From contig NZ_CP107869.1 in the NCBI RefSeq assembly GCF_036013645.1, positions 4,960,001 through 5,024,000 on the forward strand: a stretch of DNA of 64,000 bases, in the 5' to 3' direction. Below are positions 32,463-40,871 of the stretch, in pieces. Position 1 is the stretch's first letter. Each line of letters begins with the position of its first letter. The translations under genes were made by a program, and so were the position numbers. The notes below the pieces were generated by a model. It saw only the letters and a program-made list of their open reading frames with translations. It did no database searches and was not told the DNA's origin. This DNA is from Streptomyces sp. NBC_00490. Its GTDB lineage: Bacteria; Actinomycetota; Actinomycetes; Streptomycetales; Streptomycetaceae.

Positions 32463-33371
32463 TCACAGACCCTCGGCCAGGAGGCTCCAGCAGGAGTCGA
32501 ACCACGCCTGCATGCTCTCGATGAACACGGAGCCCGGGGCGTCCGGGTCGCCCTCGTCATTGACGTGCCGGGTCAGCGTCGATCCGAGGCCGAGCACGTC
32601 CCGGGCTTCGACCTCCGTGAGGTCGTCCAACAGAATGGTGCGCTCCACCACTTCGTACGGCCCGAACAGCGCCTCGACCCCGGGACGCAGATAGAGCTTG
32701 AACGTCGGAGTCAGCGGCACATGCCGCACCTGCACGTCGATGTCCCCGACCAGCCCCTCGGCCTTCAGGTCGAGCAACGCGATGCGCATCGACGTCGTGT
32801 GCCGCCGGGTGATCGCGCGGAGCCGCTCCTGCAACCGGTCCGGTTGGCCTGGTGGCCGCTGCGGTATCTCCTCCCCCTCCGGCTGCTTTGCTCGGGGGTA
32901 GGGAAGATCGAGCAACTCCGAGGGCAGCAGCATCCGGAGCTTGATGCGCTCCGGATGGATCTCGCCAAGTCGGATACTCTCGGCCTGGAGCCGGATATGG
33001 GCGTCCAGAGACTCAGAGGTCAGAGTGAACACGTCCAGTTGCACGATCGGCTGAGCGAAGGCCCGCTCGATGAAGGTACCGAGAGCCGCACGCACCCGAG
33101 GCGTCTCCAGCTTGGGCGGCAGTCCCACATGGGTCGGGCTCTTTACGACACGTGATCCGCTGCCCTGCCGGGATTTGATCCAGCCTTCGCTGTTCATTTC
33201 ACGCATGACCCGCTGCACGGTGTCGCGCGACACCCCGAATTCTTCCGCAAGTTGGCGCTGCGGCGGGATCTGCGAGCCGACCGCGTACGTACCAACGGCT
33301 ATCCGAGTCCGCAACGCCGCCAGAACACGCTCGAACTCCGTCCCGCCTCCGTCGCCGCGTTCCTCGCTCAC
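32463..33371 (-). CDS. GntR-type regulator, third DevA-like paralogue
   Basis: A ~302-residue regulator with an N-terminal GntR winged helix (SQIPPQRQLAEEFGVSRDTVQRVMREM) and the DevA-like C-terminal domain (FTLTSESLDAHI, IKLRMLLPSEL, VPLTPTFKLYL, ending AWFDSCWSLLAEGL). The GTG at 33371 gives an N-terminus like the other two; an ATG at 33419 is also in frame and neither has a clear ribosome site. It faces a small membrane-protein gene on the opposite strand, with a palindrome CCAATTGG (33514-33521) between them, and lies upstream of the double kinase. I know of no S. coelicolor equivalent beside devB. Confidence 0.85.
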   Translation of the reverse strand: MSEERGDGGGTEFERVLAALRTRIAVGTYAVGSQIPPQRQLAEEFGVSRDTVQRVMREMNSEGWIKSRQGSGSRVVKSPTHVGLPPKLETPRVRAALGTFIERAFAQPIVQLDVFTLTSESLDAHIRLQAESIRLGEIHPERIKLRMLLPSELLDLPYPRAKQPEGEEIPQRPPGQPDRLQERLRAITRRHTTSMRIALLDLKAEGLVGDIDVQVRHVPLTPTFKLYLRPGVEALFGPYEVVERTILLDDLTEVEARDVLGLGSTLTRHVNDEGDPDAPGSVFIESMQAWFDSCWSLLAEGL

Positions 33372-33494
33372 ATCGCGACCGTACCGCGCCCACAGCGACG
33401 GCAAACCGCTTCCAGTCATATTGGTGGCCTGATTTGTCGGTTGGCTTATCCGGTACCGGGGCGGCAGTTAAGGGATCACGCAGGCAGGGCACAC

Positions 33495-33527
33495 ACCAAT
33501 CAAGTTAATCAGTCCAATTGGATTGGT
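33495..33527. promoter_or_regulatory. Nested palindrome between the third GntR gene and its divergent small gene
   Basis: ACCAATC (33495-33501) and GATTGGT (33521-33527) form a 7-bp inverted repeat around the perfect palindrome CCAATTGG (33514-33521). It lies between the two divergent starts, so it is a candidate operator. Its sequence differs from the AAGTTGG-type sites of devA and devE. Confidence 0.5.
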
Positions 33528-33564
33528 AGTTGATCGATTCGCTGAAGTGGACGGGGTGGGGCTC

Positions 33565-33780
33565 ATGGTCTTCTTCCAACTGGTGGGGGCGATCCTCCAA
33601 TTCATGATCAGTCGGCTGGTGCGGACGCACCTCGGGCCCGCCGGCTTAGTCCTGCTGGCTCTGGCTCCGATACTCATACGGCTGCTGCTGCCGCAGATCC
33701 TGCGCACCATGCACACCAGCCCGGGATGGTGGGCTGGCCTTCTCCTGCTCGCGCTGCTCGCCCTTTCCCTTCAGGCCTGA
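33565..33780 (+). CDS. Small two-helix membrane protein (divergent from GntR)
   Basis: A 71-residue very hydrophobic protein with two predicted helices (FFQLVGAILQFMISRLV and LVLLALAPILIRLLL) and a third hydrophobic C-terminal stretch. The ATG at 33565 follows GGGTGGGG. It resembles in size, topology and position the two short proteins facing devA and devE, though sequence identity is low. Its stop and the devB stop lie in one 10-bp palindrome (TCAGGCCTGA, 33771-33780), so the genes overlap tail-to-tail. Function unknown. Confidence 0.7.
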   Translation: MVFFQLVGAILQFMISRLVRTHLGPAGLVLLALAPILIRLLLPQILRTMHTSPGWWAGLLLLALLALSLQA

Positions 33781-34520
33781 CCCTTCAGCGCCCGCAACAC
33801 CGGCTCGAAGGAATCCACCACACACGCGGCCCCTGCTTCGCGAAGGCGTGTGGCCTTGTCCTCGTTACGCGCGTAGCCCAGGAAGGGAACCCCGGCCTGC
33901 CGTGCGGCCTCGCCGTCTGCCGGGGAGTCGCCGATCATCAGGGCTGAGGAGGCGGCGACGCCCATCGCGCGCAGTGCTCGCTCAAGACAGTACGGGTGGG
34001 GCTTGAGCAGGCTGAGGTCCAGCGTGCGGCCGTAGATGTGCGGATCGAAACACGAGGTGAGGTCACGGTCCGCCAAGTACTCGCGGACCGTCCGCGGGGA
34101 GTTGTTCGTCGTCACGGCGAACCTGGCCCCGACCGCCAGCCAGGTGCGTATGAGCGGATCCGCGAACGCGGTGGGCATGGCCGTGCCCACCGCCTTGAGT
34201 TCCTGCTGAGTGAGTCGCTCCTCGAGCTCGGTCACCAAGTCGCTGCGCGGGTGCCGCCGGTGGACCGCGTACAGGACGGCCATCGGGTCGGGATGCTCGC
34301 GCTCCTCCTCGGTCAGCAGCCCCCTCAGGCCCTGTCCCGCGAGCCATTCGACCAGGTCCTTCGCCACGACCACCGCGGAGTGCCCCGCGAACAGCCGGCA
34401 GATGGGTCCGTCGAAGTCCCAGAGGACGACCTGTACGTCGGCGACCAGTTCCCGCAGCTTCTCGATCGCGTTCTCCGTCTCCGCTGTCACTCGTACAGTC
34501 TGCGTCGCATCAGAAGTCAC
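33771..34520 (-). CDS. devB: HAD hydrolase DevB
   Basis: A 249-residue haloacid-dehalogenase phosphatase of the phosphoglycolate phosphatase type: motif I VVLWDFDGPICRLF, motif II region AVTTNNSPRTVREYL, Lys in LLKPHPYCLERAL, and motif IV MIGDSPADGEAA. The GTG start overlaps the devA stop by one base (TAGTG), so it is coupled to devA. In S. coelicolor devA and devB form an operon needed for aerial development, and gene order here matches; the symbol rests on that synteny. Confidence 0.88.
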   Translation of the reverse strand: MTSDATQTVRVTAETENAIEKLRELVADVQVVLWDFDGPICRLFAGHSAVVVAKDLVEWLAGQGLRGLLTEEEREHPDPMAVLYAVHRRHPRSDLVTELEERLTQQELKAVGTAMPTAFADPLIRTWLAVGARFAVTTNNSPRTVREYLADRDLTSCFDPHIYGRTLDLSLLKPHPYCLERALRAMGVAASSALMIGDSPADGEAARQAGVPFLGYARNEDKATRLREAGAACVVDSFEPVLRALKGQA

Positions 34521-35392
34521 TAGGAGAGTGTCAGGTCCGTCGTGATGGTTTCCCAGAGGGCGTCGAACCACTTCTGGGATTCCTCCACGAACGCCCCGTC
34601 CCGCTGGCTCGCCGCCTTCACGAAGGAGAAGAGGACGGACTGGGAGCCGAGGGCGTCGTACATCTCCAGGGTCTGGCTCTCGTACTCCTCCTCGCGCTTC
34701 TCCAGCATGTAGTAGCCGAGCAGCACTTCTTCCTCGTTGAGCAGGTACATCTTCACCGGCGGCGTGAAGGGCAGCGCCCGGAAGGTGATCCGGACGTCGA
34801 TGCCGTGGGTGGAACGGACGGCGTTGAGGTTGTACTTGAGGACGTGTGCCTGGGCGTTGCGCATCTCCAGCCACCGCTGATGGACCGGATCCTCGTCGAC
34901 ATCGCGGTCGATCAGTACCGGGAAGGCGAGGTTGATGTCCCGGGACGGCAGCAGGACGCGGAAGTTGATCGACTCGGGGTGGATCCTGCCCTCGTGGATC
35001 CGGCGGAGCGAGTCGCCGAGGGCCAGCATCAGGGTTTCGGAGGTGTGGCTCACGACGTCCACGCGTACGTGCTTGGCCGTGAAGGCCTCCGACAGTCGTG
35101 GCGCCAGACCCACCATCGTCGGCTGCGGCGCCCCCCGGACCGGCGCCGGCTCCGCGATCCTCGGCGGGCTCCCCTTGCTCACATTGCTGAGCAGCCCGTC
35201 CTCCTGGAGGGCGCGCAGGGCCTGGCGGACGGCACCGCGTTCGACGCCGAACTCCTCTGCCAACTCGGCCTGGGTGGGGAGTCGGTCGCCCGTCTTGAGG
35301 TCGCCCGCGCGAATACGTTCCCGCAGGATGTCGGCGATCTCCTGGGGCGAGAGCCTTCTGCTGCCGTTCACTGCAACGTTCTCCTGGGTCAC
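34520..35392 (-). CDS. devA: GntR-type developmental regulator DevA
   Basis: A 290-residue regulator with a GntR winged helix (DRLPTQAELAEEFGVERGAVRQALRAL) and a C-terminal domain unlike classical FadR/HutC effectors: VVSHTSETLMLAL, INFRVLLPSRDINLAFP, FRALPFTPPVKMYLLNEEEVLLGYYML, ending KWFDALWETITTDL. It overlaps devB by one base and has a divergent 62-residue membrane protein upstream. Conserved pairing with devB and a second copy upstream matches S. coelicolor devA/devE (needed for sporulation). The GTG at 35392 is chosen; a TTG two codons earlier is possible. Confidence 0.88.
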   Translation of the reverse strand: MTQENVAVNGSRRLSPQEIADILRERIRAGDLKTGDRLPTQAELAEEFGVERGAVRQALRALQEDGLLSNVSKGSPPRIAEPAPVRGAPQPTMVGLAPRLSEAFTAKHVRVDVVSHTSETLMLALGDSLRRIHEGRIHPESINFRVLLPSRDINLAFPVLIDRDVDEDPVHQRWLEMRNAQAHVLKYNLNAVRSTHGIDVRITFRALPFTPPVKMYLLNEEEVLLGYYMLEKREEEYESQTLEMYDALGSQSVLFSFVKAASQRDGAFVEESQKWFDALWETITTDLTLS

Positions 35393-35487
35393 GACCAAAC
35401 GCTACAACTCCGATCCATCTATGGGGAGTTGTTTGGAAGTTGTTTCGGACTATAGGCCAAGTGGGGACAACTAATACTGAGATGGTT

Positions 35488-35507
35488 GCCAACTTAGCCA
35501 AGTTGGC
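35488..35507. promoter_or_regulatory. Candidate DevA operator
   Basis: GCCAACTT (35488-35495) and AAGTTGGC (35500-35507) form a perfect 8-bp inverted repeat with a 4-base spacer, between the divergent devA and small-protein genes. The same AAGTTGG/CCAACTT half-sites recur upstream of devE, suggesting a shared or cross-recognised site. Confidence 0.6.
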
Positions 35508-35619
35508 GGAAGTTTTGCCTCCTTGTCACCCAACCCCCGCACTTCCAAGCCCAGCACATCCAACCCCCCGCACATCCGACCGCCCCGGATGCCCGCCTCA
35601 CGCCCGAAGGGGGAACACC

Positions 35620-35808
35620 GTGCCAGCTCTCTACCTCCTCTCCGCCCTCCTCGTCACCGGCATCGAGCAGACCGTCCAGTGGAAGTACGGCGCCACCGGC
35701 ATCGTCGGCCTGCTGCTGCTCAGCATCGGCGTCAGGGCCAAGAGCCCGGCGCTGAGCTCCATCGGCGCCGTCGTGCTCGCCCTGCTGGTCGCGGGGCCCG
35801 CCCTATGA
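35620..35808 (+). CDS. Small two-helix membrane protein facing devA
   Basis: A 62-residue protein with two predicted helices (LLSALLVTGIEQTV and IVGLLLLSIGV) joined by QWKYGATG, then a third hydrophobic C-terminal run. The GTG start is backed by GAAGGGGG 7 bases upstream. Its core (G-I/F-E-Q-x-x-Q-W-K/R-x-G-x-x-G-I-x-x-x-x-L-x-x-G-x-R/K-A-K) is shared with the 60-residue protein facing devE at 36940. It is probably controlled by DevA through the intervening palindrome. Function unknown. Confidence 0.78.
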   Translation: MPALYLLSALLVTGIEQTVQWKYGATGIVGLLLLSIGVRAKSPALSSIGAVVLALLVAGPAL

Positions 35809-35847
35809 CGGACAGGCGACGCCCGGATCCGCCACTGTGGGAGACCT

Positions 35848-36750
35848 TCAGCTCGTGAGCGTCAGCTCCGAACTGATCGTCTCCCACAGTGCGTTGAACC
35901 ACAGGTGGGACTGCTCGACGAAGGTGGTGTCCCGCAGCCCGGCGCCCTGGTCGAAGGCGAACAGCATCGACTGGGTGCCCTCGGCGTCGTACATCTCCAG
36001 GAACTCGTGGTCGATCTGCTCCTCGCGTCGGCTGAGGGTGTAGTAGGCGAACAGGGCCTCCGTGTTGTTGAGCAGGTACAGCTTCACCGGGGGGGTGAAG
36101 GGCAGCGCGCGGAAGGTGACCTGGACGTCGATGCCGTGCGTGGAGCGCAGGGCCAGCAGGTTGTGGCGGAGCACATGACCCTGGGCGTTGCGGTGGGCCA
36201 GCCAGTGGCGCTGCAGCCGACCGTCCACGGAGGCGTCGACCGGGGCCGGGAAGGCGAGGTCGATGTCCCGGCTCGGCAGCAGGACCCGTACGTCGATCTT
36301 GGCCGGTTTCAGCTGCCCGGCGTGAATCTGGCGCAGTGGTTCGCCGAGGGCGAGGTTGAAGGAGACCGAGGTCAGGCAGAGCGCGTCGATCTCGACATGC
36401 GGGGTCGCGAAGGCGGCGGCTATCCGCGGGGCGAGGGCCACCATCGTGGGCTGCGGCGGGGCTCCGGGGCCGGTCAGCGCCCTGCCGAGGTCGGGGGCGA
36501 CGGTCGCGGGGCTGCCCTTGGACACGTTGGTGAGCAGCCGCTCGGACTGCAGGATGCGCAGGGCCTGTCGTACCGCCCCGCGCTCCACTCCGAACTCGTC
36601 GGCCAGCCTGGCCTGGGTGGGCATGCGCTGACCCGGCCGCAGCTCACCGGACCGGATCCGGGATCGCAGCTCGTCGGCCACCTCACGATGTGATGTGTGT
36701 GACCGCTGTGACCTCTCCCGTCCATTGACGGGGGCGTGTTTCGGGTCCAC
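35848..36750 (-). CDS. devE: GntR-type developmental regulator DevE
   Basis: A 300-residue paralogue of DevA with the same architecture: GntR wHTH (RMPTQARLADEFGVERGAVRQALRIL), then CLTSVSFNLALGEPL, VRVLLPSRDIDLAFP, FRALPFTPPVKLYLLNNTEAL, and an end LWFNALWETISSELTL. The first ~85 and last ~60 residues align almost residue for residue with DevA, indicating tandem duplication. The GTG at 36750 is chosen (MDPKHAPVNG...). A divergent 60-residue membrane protein and a palindrome lie upstream; the neighbouring small-protein gene ends 39 bases beyond its stop. Confidence 0.85.
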   Translation of the reverse strand: MDPKHAPVNGRERSQRSHTSHREVADELRSRIRSGELRPGQRMPTQARLADEFGVERGAVRQALRILQSERLLTNVSKGSPATVAPDLGRALTGPGAPPQPTMVALAPRIAAAFATPHVEIDALCLTSVSFNLALGEPLRQIHAGQLKPAKIDVRVLLPSRDIDLAFPAPVDASVDGRLQRHWLAHRNAQGHVLRHNLLALRSTHGIDVQVTFRALPFTPPVKLYLLNNTEALFAYYTLSRREEQIDHEFLEMYDAEGTQSMLFAFDQGAGLRDTTFVEQSHLWFNALWETISSELTLTS

Positions 36751-36836
36751 AACCAAACACTACAACTTCCCGCCATCTTTGGGCAGTTCGGAGGAAGGTG
36801 GTTATGAGACGCATCCAAGCGGAGATAAGTACAGTG

Positions 36837-36853
36837 AAGTTGGTAGCCAACTT
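36837..36853. promoter_or_regulatory. Candidate DevE operator
   Basis: AAGTTGG (36837-36843) and CCAACTT (36847-36853) form a 7-bp inverted repeat around TAG, between divergent devE and the 60-residue membrane-protein gene. It uses the same half-sites as the devA operator, in the opposite order and spacing. Confidence 0.55.
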
Positions 36854-36939
36854 GCACAACATGGTCAAACTTCCAAAGGGTTGGTGTCACCAAGCCGCTT
36901 CAGACCTCTACAGGTAGCACCGCAACAGGGGGGATCGTC

Positions 36940-37122
36940 ATGCCGCTCGCCATTGCCCTCGCCGCCCTCGCCATCGGATTCGAGCAGCTCATCCAGTGGA
37001 GGTGGGGGCCGATGGGCATCATCGCCTTCGTCCTTCTCACCGTCGGCATCAAGGCAAAGAACACCATGGTCGGCGGCATCGGTGCGGCGATCCTCGTGAT
37101 GCTGCTCGCCCAGTCCGGCTGA
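36940..37122 (+). CDS. Small two-helix membrane protein facing devE
   Basis: A 60-residue protein: ALAALAIGFEQLIQW, loop RWGPMG, IIAFVLLTVGIKAKN, then MVGGIGAAILVMLLA. It aligns with the 62-residue protein facing devA at nearly half its positions, including the EQ..QW and GI.AK motifs. The ATG has CAGGGGGGATC directly upstream. Its divergence from devE and the shared operator suggest DevE control. Function unknown; a holin-like or membrane-signalling role can only be guessed. Confidence 0.78.
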   Translation: MPLAIALAALAIGFEQLIQWRWGPMGIIAFVLLTVGIKAKNTMVGGIGAAILVMLLAQSG

Positions 37123-37333
37123 TCGGACCGCCCAAGTCCGCGCAGTCGGCCGATCGGGCTCCCTTCCGGAGGGGAGCCGGGAGCCCGTTCGGTCAGCACA
37201 GCCACAACTCCACACCGACAACTGAACACCGCTGCCGCACAGCCACAACTGAAGAGCTACACAGCTACAGCTACGGATCGGATCAGTCCCGAGCCCCTGC
37301 CACCGGCAGGAGGCGGCCGGCAGGAGGGAGACG

Positions 37334-38593
37334 TCAGAACATGTCCGGGCACCAAGGCCGCCCGGACGTATGCAGCAGGGCGTCGGCCATTCGGCCGGCG
37401 CCCGCTCGGTCTTCCCGGACCCGACCGAGCGCGGCGAGCCGTACGGCGGACTCGTCGCCGAGCCACAGAGTGGCCAAGTCGGCGACATCCAGGGTGAGTT
37501 CGGCACTCTGCGTGGTCGCCGTACAGGACGCCCGGCCATCCTCCGCCACCTCCAGCCGATAACGCCCGCCGGCCAGACCGGCCGCGTCGACGACCTCCAG
37601 GACCAACTCCCCCGCCCTGTCGTACGTACGCGCCTCCAGAGCCCGTACGACGTCCAGGATCCGCACCCACAGCCAGTCCGCGTGCATGGTGATGCGCGCG
37701 GCCCGCGGATCAGGCAGGTAGAAGGGGAGCAGGTCGTCGGGGCCGCGCCAGCCGCTGCGCACCTTCGTGACCCAGTCGATCGAGCAGAGGTGACGCCACA
37801 GGGCGCGCTCGGCGGCCGCGGTCGTGGCGATCAGCCACTTCACCTTGGCCGTCTCGGCGGGTTGCTTGTCCTCCCACAGGTCGTCGCACTTGTACGCCAC
37901 CATCCCCTCGACCTCGCCGGTGGCCGACCGGTACACCGCGAAGAACGGCTCGACCCAGGGGGCGCGGTCCAGATGCACCGCCCCGGTCTCGATCTCCCAC
38001 CATCGCGGCGTACGGCTCACCGCACCGGGTTGGCTGCGGCGCACGCGCTCGTGCAGTTCCGGGCCGAGTTTGCGTACGTCCTCCCGGTCCACGAGGTCGA
38101 TACGGCCGCCGTCCTCGGGCCCCGACCAGCGGGCGTCCAGCCCGGCGCGCGGCACGTCCACCGTCCACTCGGTCATCCAGGTGGCGGGGCCGAACCCGTA
38201 GCGGCCGTAGATCGGGTACTCGGCGGCGATCAGCGTGGCGACGACGTCTCCGCGCTCCTTCGCCGCGCCGAGGTCCTCGGCCATCATGCGCGTCAGGATC
38301 CCGCGCCGGCGGTGCGTGGCCGTCACCGTGACGTTCGTGACGGCATCCGCGGGAACGGCCGCGCCCCCCACGACCGTGAGCTGCTGCTCGAACGACCGGA
38401 ACGTCCCCACACACCGCCCGCCGTCGAAGGCGCCCAGCGTCCGGGACGGTTCGATATAGCTGCTCCGGTCCGCGATCTCGTCCTCGGTGACGCCGGGACT
38501 GCGCAGAAAACCGGTGTTCAGGGCACGGATCCAGTCGGGGATCTCGCCCTCGTCGATCGGACGGATGTCGATGTCGGGATACGGGCGGGTCAT
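37334..38593 (-). CDS. eis: Eis-type GNAT acetyltransferase
   Basis: A 419-residue enzyme with two GNAT domains (first Ac-CoA loop region [37 protein letters not shown]) and a C-terminal SCP2-like domain, as in mycobacterial Eis. The protein ends in Phe (PWCPDMF), matching the C-terminal Phe whose carboxylate is used as a catalytic base in Eis. Such enzymes acetylate amines, including aminoglycosides or capreomycin; the natural substrate here is unknown. It stands alone between the dev block and rsiG. Confidence 0.92.
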   Translation of the reverse strand: MTRPYPDIDIRPIDEGEIPDWIRALNTGFLRSPGVTEDEIADRSSYIEPSRTLGAFDGGRCVGTFRSFEQQLTVVGGAAVPADAVTNVTVTATHRRRGILTRMMAEDLGAAKERGDVVATLIAAEYPIYGRYGFGPATWMTEWTVDVPRAGLDARWSGPEDGGRIDLVDREDVRKLGPELHERVRRSQPGAVSRTPRWWEIETGAVHLDRAPWVEPFFAVYRSATGEVEGMVAYKCDDLWEDKQPAETAKVKWLIATTAAAERALWRHLCSIDWVTKVRSGWRGPDDLLPFYLPDPRAARITMHADWLWVRILDVVRALEARTYDRAGELVLEVVDAAGLAGGRYRLEVAEDGRASCTATTQSAELTLDVADLATLWLGDESAVRLAALGRVREDRAGAGRMADALLHTSGRPWCPDMF

Positions 38594-38716
38594 GGAGCCA
38601 CGTTAGGTCGACGACGATGAGCTGTCGCCACGTTTTTCCCGCTCCCGACCGGCCCCCGGCCCCGCCCTACCCGGGCCGCGCACCATGGCCCCAGGACCCC
38701 ACGGCCCGTCCCCTCC

Positions 38717-39289
38717 TCACATCAACAGGTCCTCCACCTGCGCCTCGCCCTCCCGGTAGCGTCGGGCGATCTCCGCGCTGGAGTCGTCCGCCGTGCGTTG
38801 CAGGCGCTGGCGGCGGCGGGAGACCTGCTGTTCGTAGCGGACGAGGCGGGCCATCGCGGCGTTGAGTTCGAGGTCGGTGCGGGCCCGGAGGTCGGAGAGT
38901 TCGACCTCGGCGAGCATCTCGGCGGCGAGGCGCCGGTACTCCTCGCTGTGGGGCGTGCCGAGCGTCACGTGGCGGGCCGAGGAGCGGTGGCGGGCCGGGG
39001 CGTCCGCGAGGATCTCGGAGAGGCGCTCCACCACCGAGCCCTCCCCCGCCGGCGAGCGGCGTGCCAACTCTGCTCGCAGGATGTCGATACGGCCCTGCAG
39101 CAGCCGCCGTACATAGCTGAGGTCCGCCTCGTCGCGCTGGGCGTCCCGGCGCAGGGTGCGCAGCTCGGGCAGGCTCAGCGAGGCGAGGTCGTGCTCGGAC
39201 GGGTCCGCGGACAGCCACGGCTCCTCCGTACGCTGCGCGGGCGGCCGGACAACAGCCCCGGGCGGCTGTCCGATGCTCGGTGTGCTCAT
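38717..39289 (-). CDS. rsiG: c-di-GMP-dependent anti-sigma factor RsiG
   Basis: Binds and inactivates the sporulation sigma factor WhiG when loaded with c-di-GMP. The 190-residue helical protein shows the reported c-di-GMP signature E-x3-S-x2-R-x3-Q-x3-D as E54, S58, R61, Q65, D69 (in EADLSYVRRLLQGRID). A second, variant copy E128, S132, R135, D139, N143 keeps the first three positions only. The ATG at 39289 (MSTPSIGQPP) gives the expected length. It lies between the Eis-like gene and divergent dtd. Confidence 0.93.
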   Translation of the reverse strand: MSTPSIGQPPGAVVRPPAQRTEEPWLSADPSEHDLASLSLPELRTLRRDAQRDEADLSYVRRLLQGRIDILRAELARRSPAGEGSVVERLSEILADAPARHRSSARHVTLGTPHSEEYRRLAAEMLAEVELSDLRARTDLELNAAMARLVRYEQQVSRRRQRLQRTADDSSAEIARRYREGEAQVEDLLM

Positions 39290-39449
39290 GTGCCTCAACC
39301 GTCCCCTCGACCGGGCGTGTGTGAGCATCGTGCCACCCCAAGTGGCCGCTATGTGACCGAGTGCCCCCGATCGGCCCCAGATGGGGGGTTATCCATCAAA
39401 AAGAAGCCCGAGGAAAGGTCACTGCGGCCCGGGCGGCATGATGGGTCCC

Positions 39450-39875
39450 ATGCGTGCAGTGGTTCAGAGAGTCGACGGCGCGAGCGTCGTCGTCGAGGGT
39501 GAGACCGTCGGGGAGATCGTCGGCGAAGGGCTCTGTGTCCTCGTGGGGGTCACCCACGAGGACACCAAGGAGAAGGCCGCCCAACTCGCCCGCAAACTCT
39601 GGTCGATCCGCATGCTGCACGACGAGAAGTCCTGCAGCGACATCGACGCCCCGCTCCTCGTGATCAGCCAGTTCACCCTGTACGGGGACGCGAGGAAAGG
39701 CCGCCGCCCCACCTGGAACGCCGCCGCCCCCGGCGACGTCGCCGAGCCGCTCGTCGACGAGGTCGTGGCCCAGCTCCGCGCCCTGGGCGCGACGGTGGCG
39801 ACGGGCCGGTTCGGCGCCCAGATGCGGGTGTCGCTGACGAACGACGGTCCCTTCACCGTGCTCGTGGAGATCTAG
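39450..39875 (+). CDS. dtd: D-aminoacyl-tRNA deacylase
   Basis: Removes D-amino acids mischarged on tRNA. The 141-residue protein contains [15 protein letters not shown] (active-site Thr region) and the cross-subunit Gly-Pro motif in [14 protein letters not shown] (the family's NxGPVT, here Phe for Val). The ATG at 39450 ([13 protein letters not shown]) is the standard start. It is divergent from rsiG with 160 bases between starts, and converges on ygfZ. Confidence 0.96.
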   Translation: MRAVVQRVDGASVVVEGETVGEIVGEGLCVLVGVTHEDTKEKAAQLARKLWSIRMLHDEKSCSDIDAPLLVISQFTLYGDARKGRRPTWNAAAPGDVAEPLVDEVVAQLRALGATVATGRFGAQMRVSLTNDGPFTVLVEI

Positions 39876-39895
39876 GCCCCCAGCCCTTCAGCCCT

Positions 39896-40861
39896 TCAGG
39901 GCTCGACCACGACCTCCTGCGCCGCCGCCGTCGTGTCCGCCACCAGGCGCGCGTCCAGCGGTACGTTCCGCTTCACCAGGGCGAGGGCGACCGGGCCGAG
40001 TTCGTGGTGGCGTACGGACGTCGTGATGAAGCCGATCTTGCGGCCGTCGGGGCCGTCGTCCGCGAGGTGGATCTGGGTGCCGGCCGGCGGCAGGTGGACC
40101 TCGCTGCCGTCGAGGTGGAGGAAGACGAGGCGGCGCGGGGGCTTGCCCAGGTTGTGGACACGGGCAACCGTCTCCTGACCTCGGTAGCAGCCCTTCTGCA
40201 GATGCACCGCCGTGCCGATCCAGCCCAGCTCGTGCGGGATGGTGCGGTGGTCGGTCTCGAAGCCGAGGCGGGGACGGTGCTGCTCGACCCGCAGCGCCTC
40301 GTAGGCCAGCAGGCCGGCGGCCGGGCCCGCCTGCTCGGCGTACGACTCCAGGTCCGCGCGCGGGAGGAACAGATCACGGCCGTACGCCGTCTCGCGGACG
40401 ACGACGCCCTCCGGCACCGGGGCGATCGAACCGGCCGGCAGATGGACGACCGCGATGTCGGCCGTGCGGTCGGCGGTCTCGACCCGGTAGAAGAACTTCA
40501 TCGACTCCAGGTAGGCGAGCAGCGCCTCCTGGGTGTCGGGTTCCACATGGATCCAGACCGTCGCACCGTCGTCCACCAGGTACAGCGCGTGCTCGATGTG
40601 GCCGTTGGCGGACAGGATCAGCGCCTCGGTGGCCTCGCCCACGGGCAACTCGGAGACGTGTTGCGTGAGCAGCAGATGCAGCCAGCTCAGCCGGTCCTCG
40701 CCGGTGACGGTGAGAACACCCCGGTGGGAGAGGTCGACGAATCCGGTGCCCTCGGCGAGGGCGCGCTGTTCGCGGAACAGGTCGCCGTAGTGGGCGGCGA
40801 CACCTTCGTCCACGCCCTCGGCGGGAACGGCGCCGGGCAGGGACAGCAGAGGGCTCTTCAT
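39896..40861 (-). CDS. ygfZ: Folate-binding protein YgfZ (GcvT-like)
   Basis: Tetrahydrofolate-dependent protein assisting synthesis or repair of certain Fe-S enzymes. The 321-residue protein has the GcvT-type fold and the YgfZ signature KGCYRGQETVARVHNLG with its conserved Cys. It stands immediately upstream of nothing coupled; nur on the same strand starts 448 bases before its ATG but ends only 10 bases from it, so nur and ygfZ are likely one transcript. Confidence 0.95.
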   Translation of the reverse strand: MKSPLLSLPGAVPAEGVDEGVAAHYGDLFREQRALAEGTGFVDLSHRGVLTVTGEDRLSWLHLLLTQHVSELPVGEATEALILSANGHIEHALYLVDDGATVWIHVEPDTQEALLAYLESMKFFYRVETADRTADIAVVHLPAGSIAPVPEGVVVRETAYGRDLFLPRADLESYAEQAGPAAGLLAYEALRVEQHRPRLGFETDHRTIPHELGWIGTAVHLQKGCYRGQETVARVHNLGKPPRRLVFLHLDGSEVHLPPAGTQIHLADDGPDGRKIGFITTSVRHHELGPVALALVKRNVPLDARLVADTTAAAQEVVVEP

Positions 40862-40871
40862 ACGCCTAAGC

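Noticed and set aside
33771..35501. 576-codon minus-strand frame through devB and devA
   Set aside because: The first part is a different frame of devA; only the 249-codon devB portion is real.
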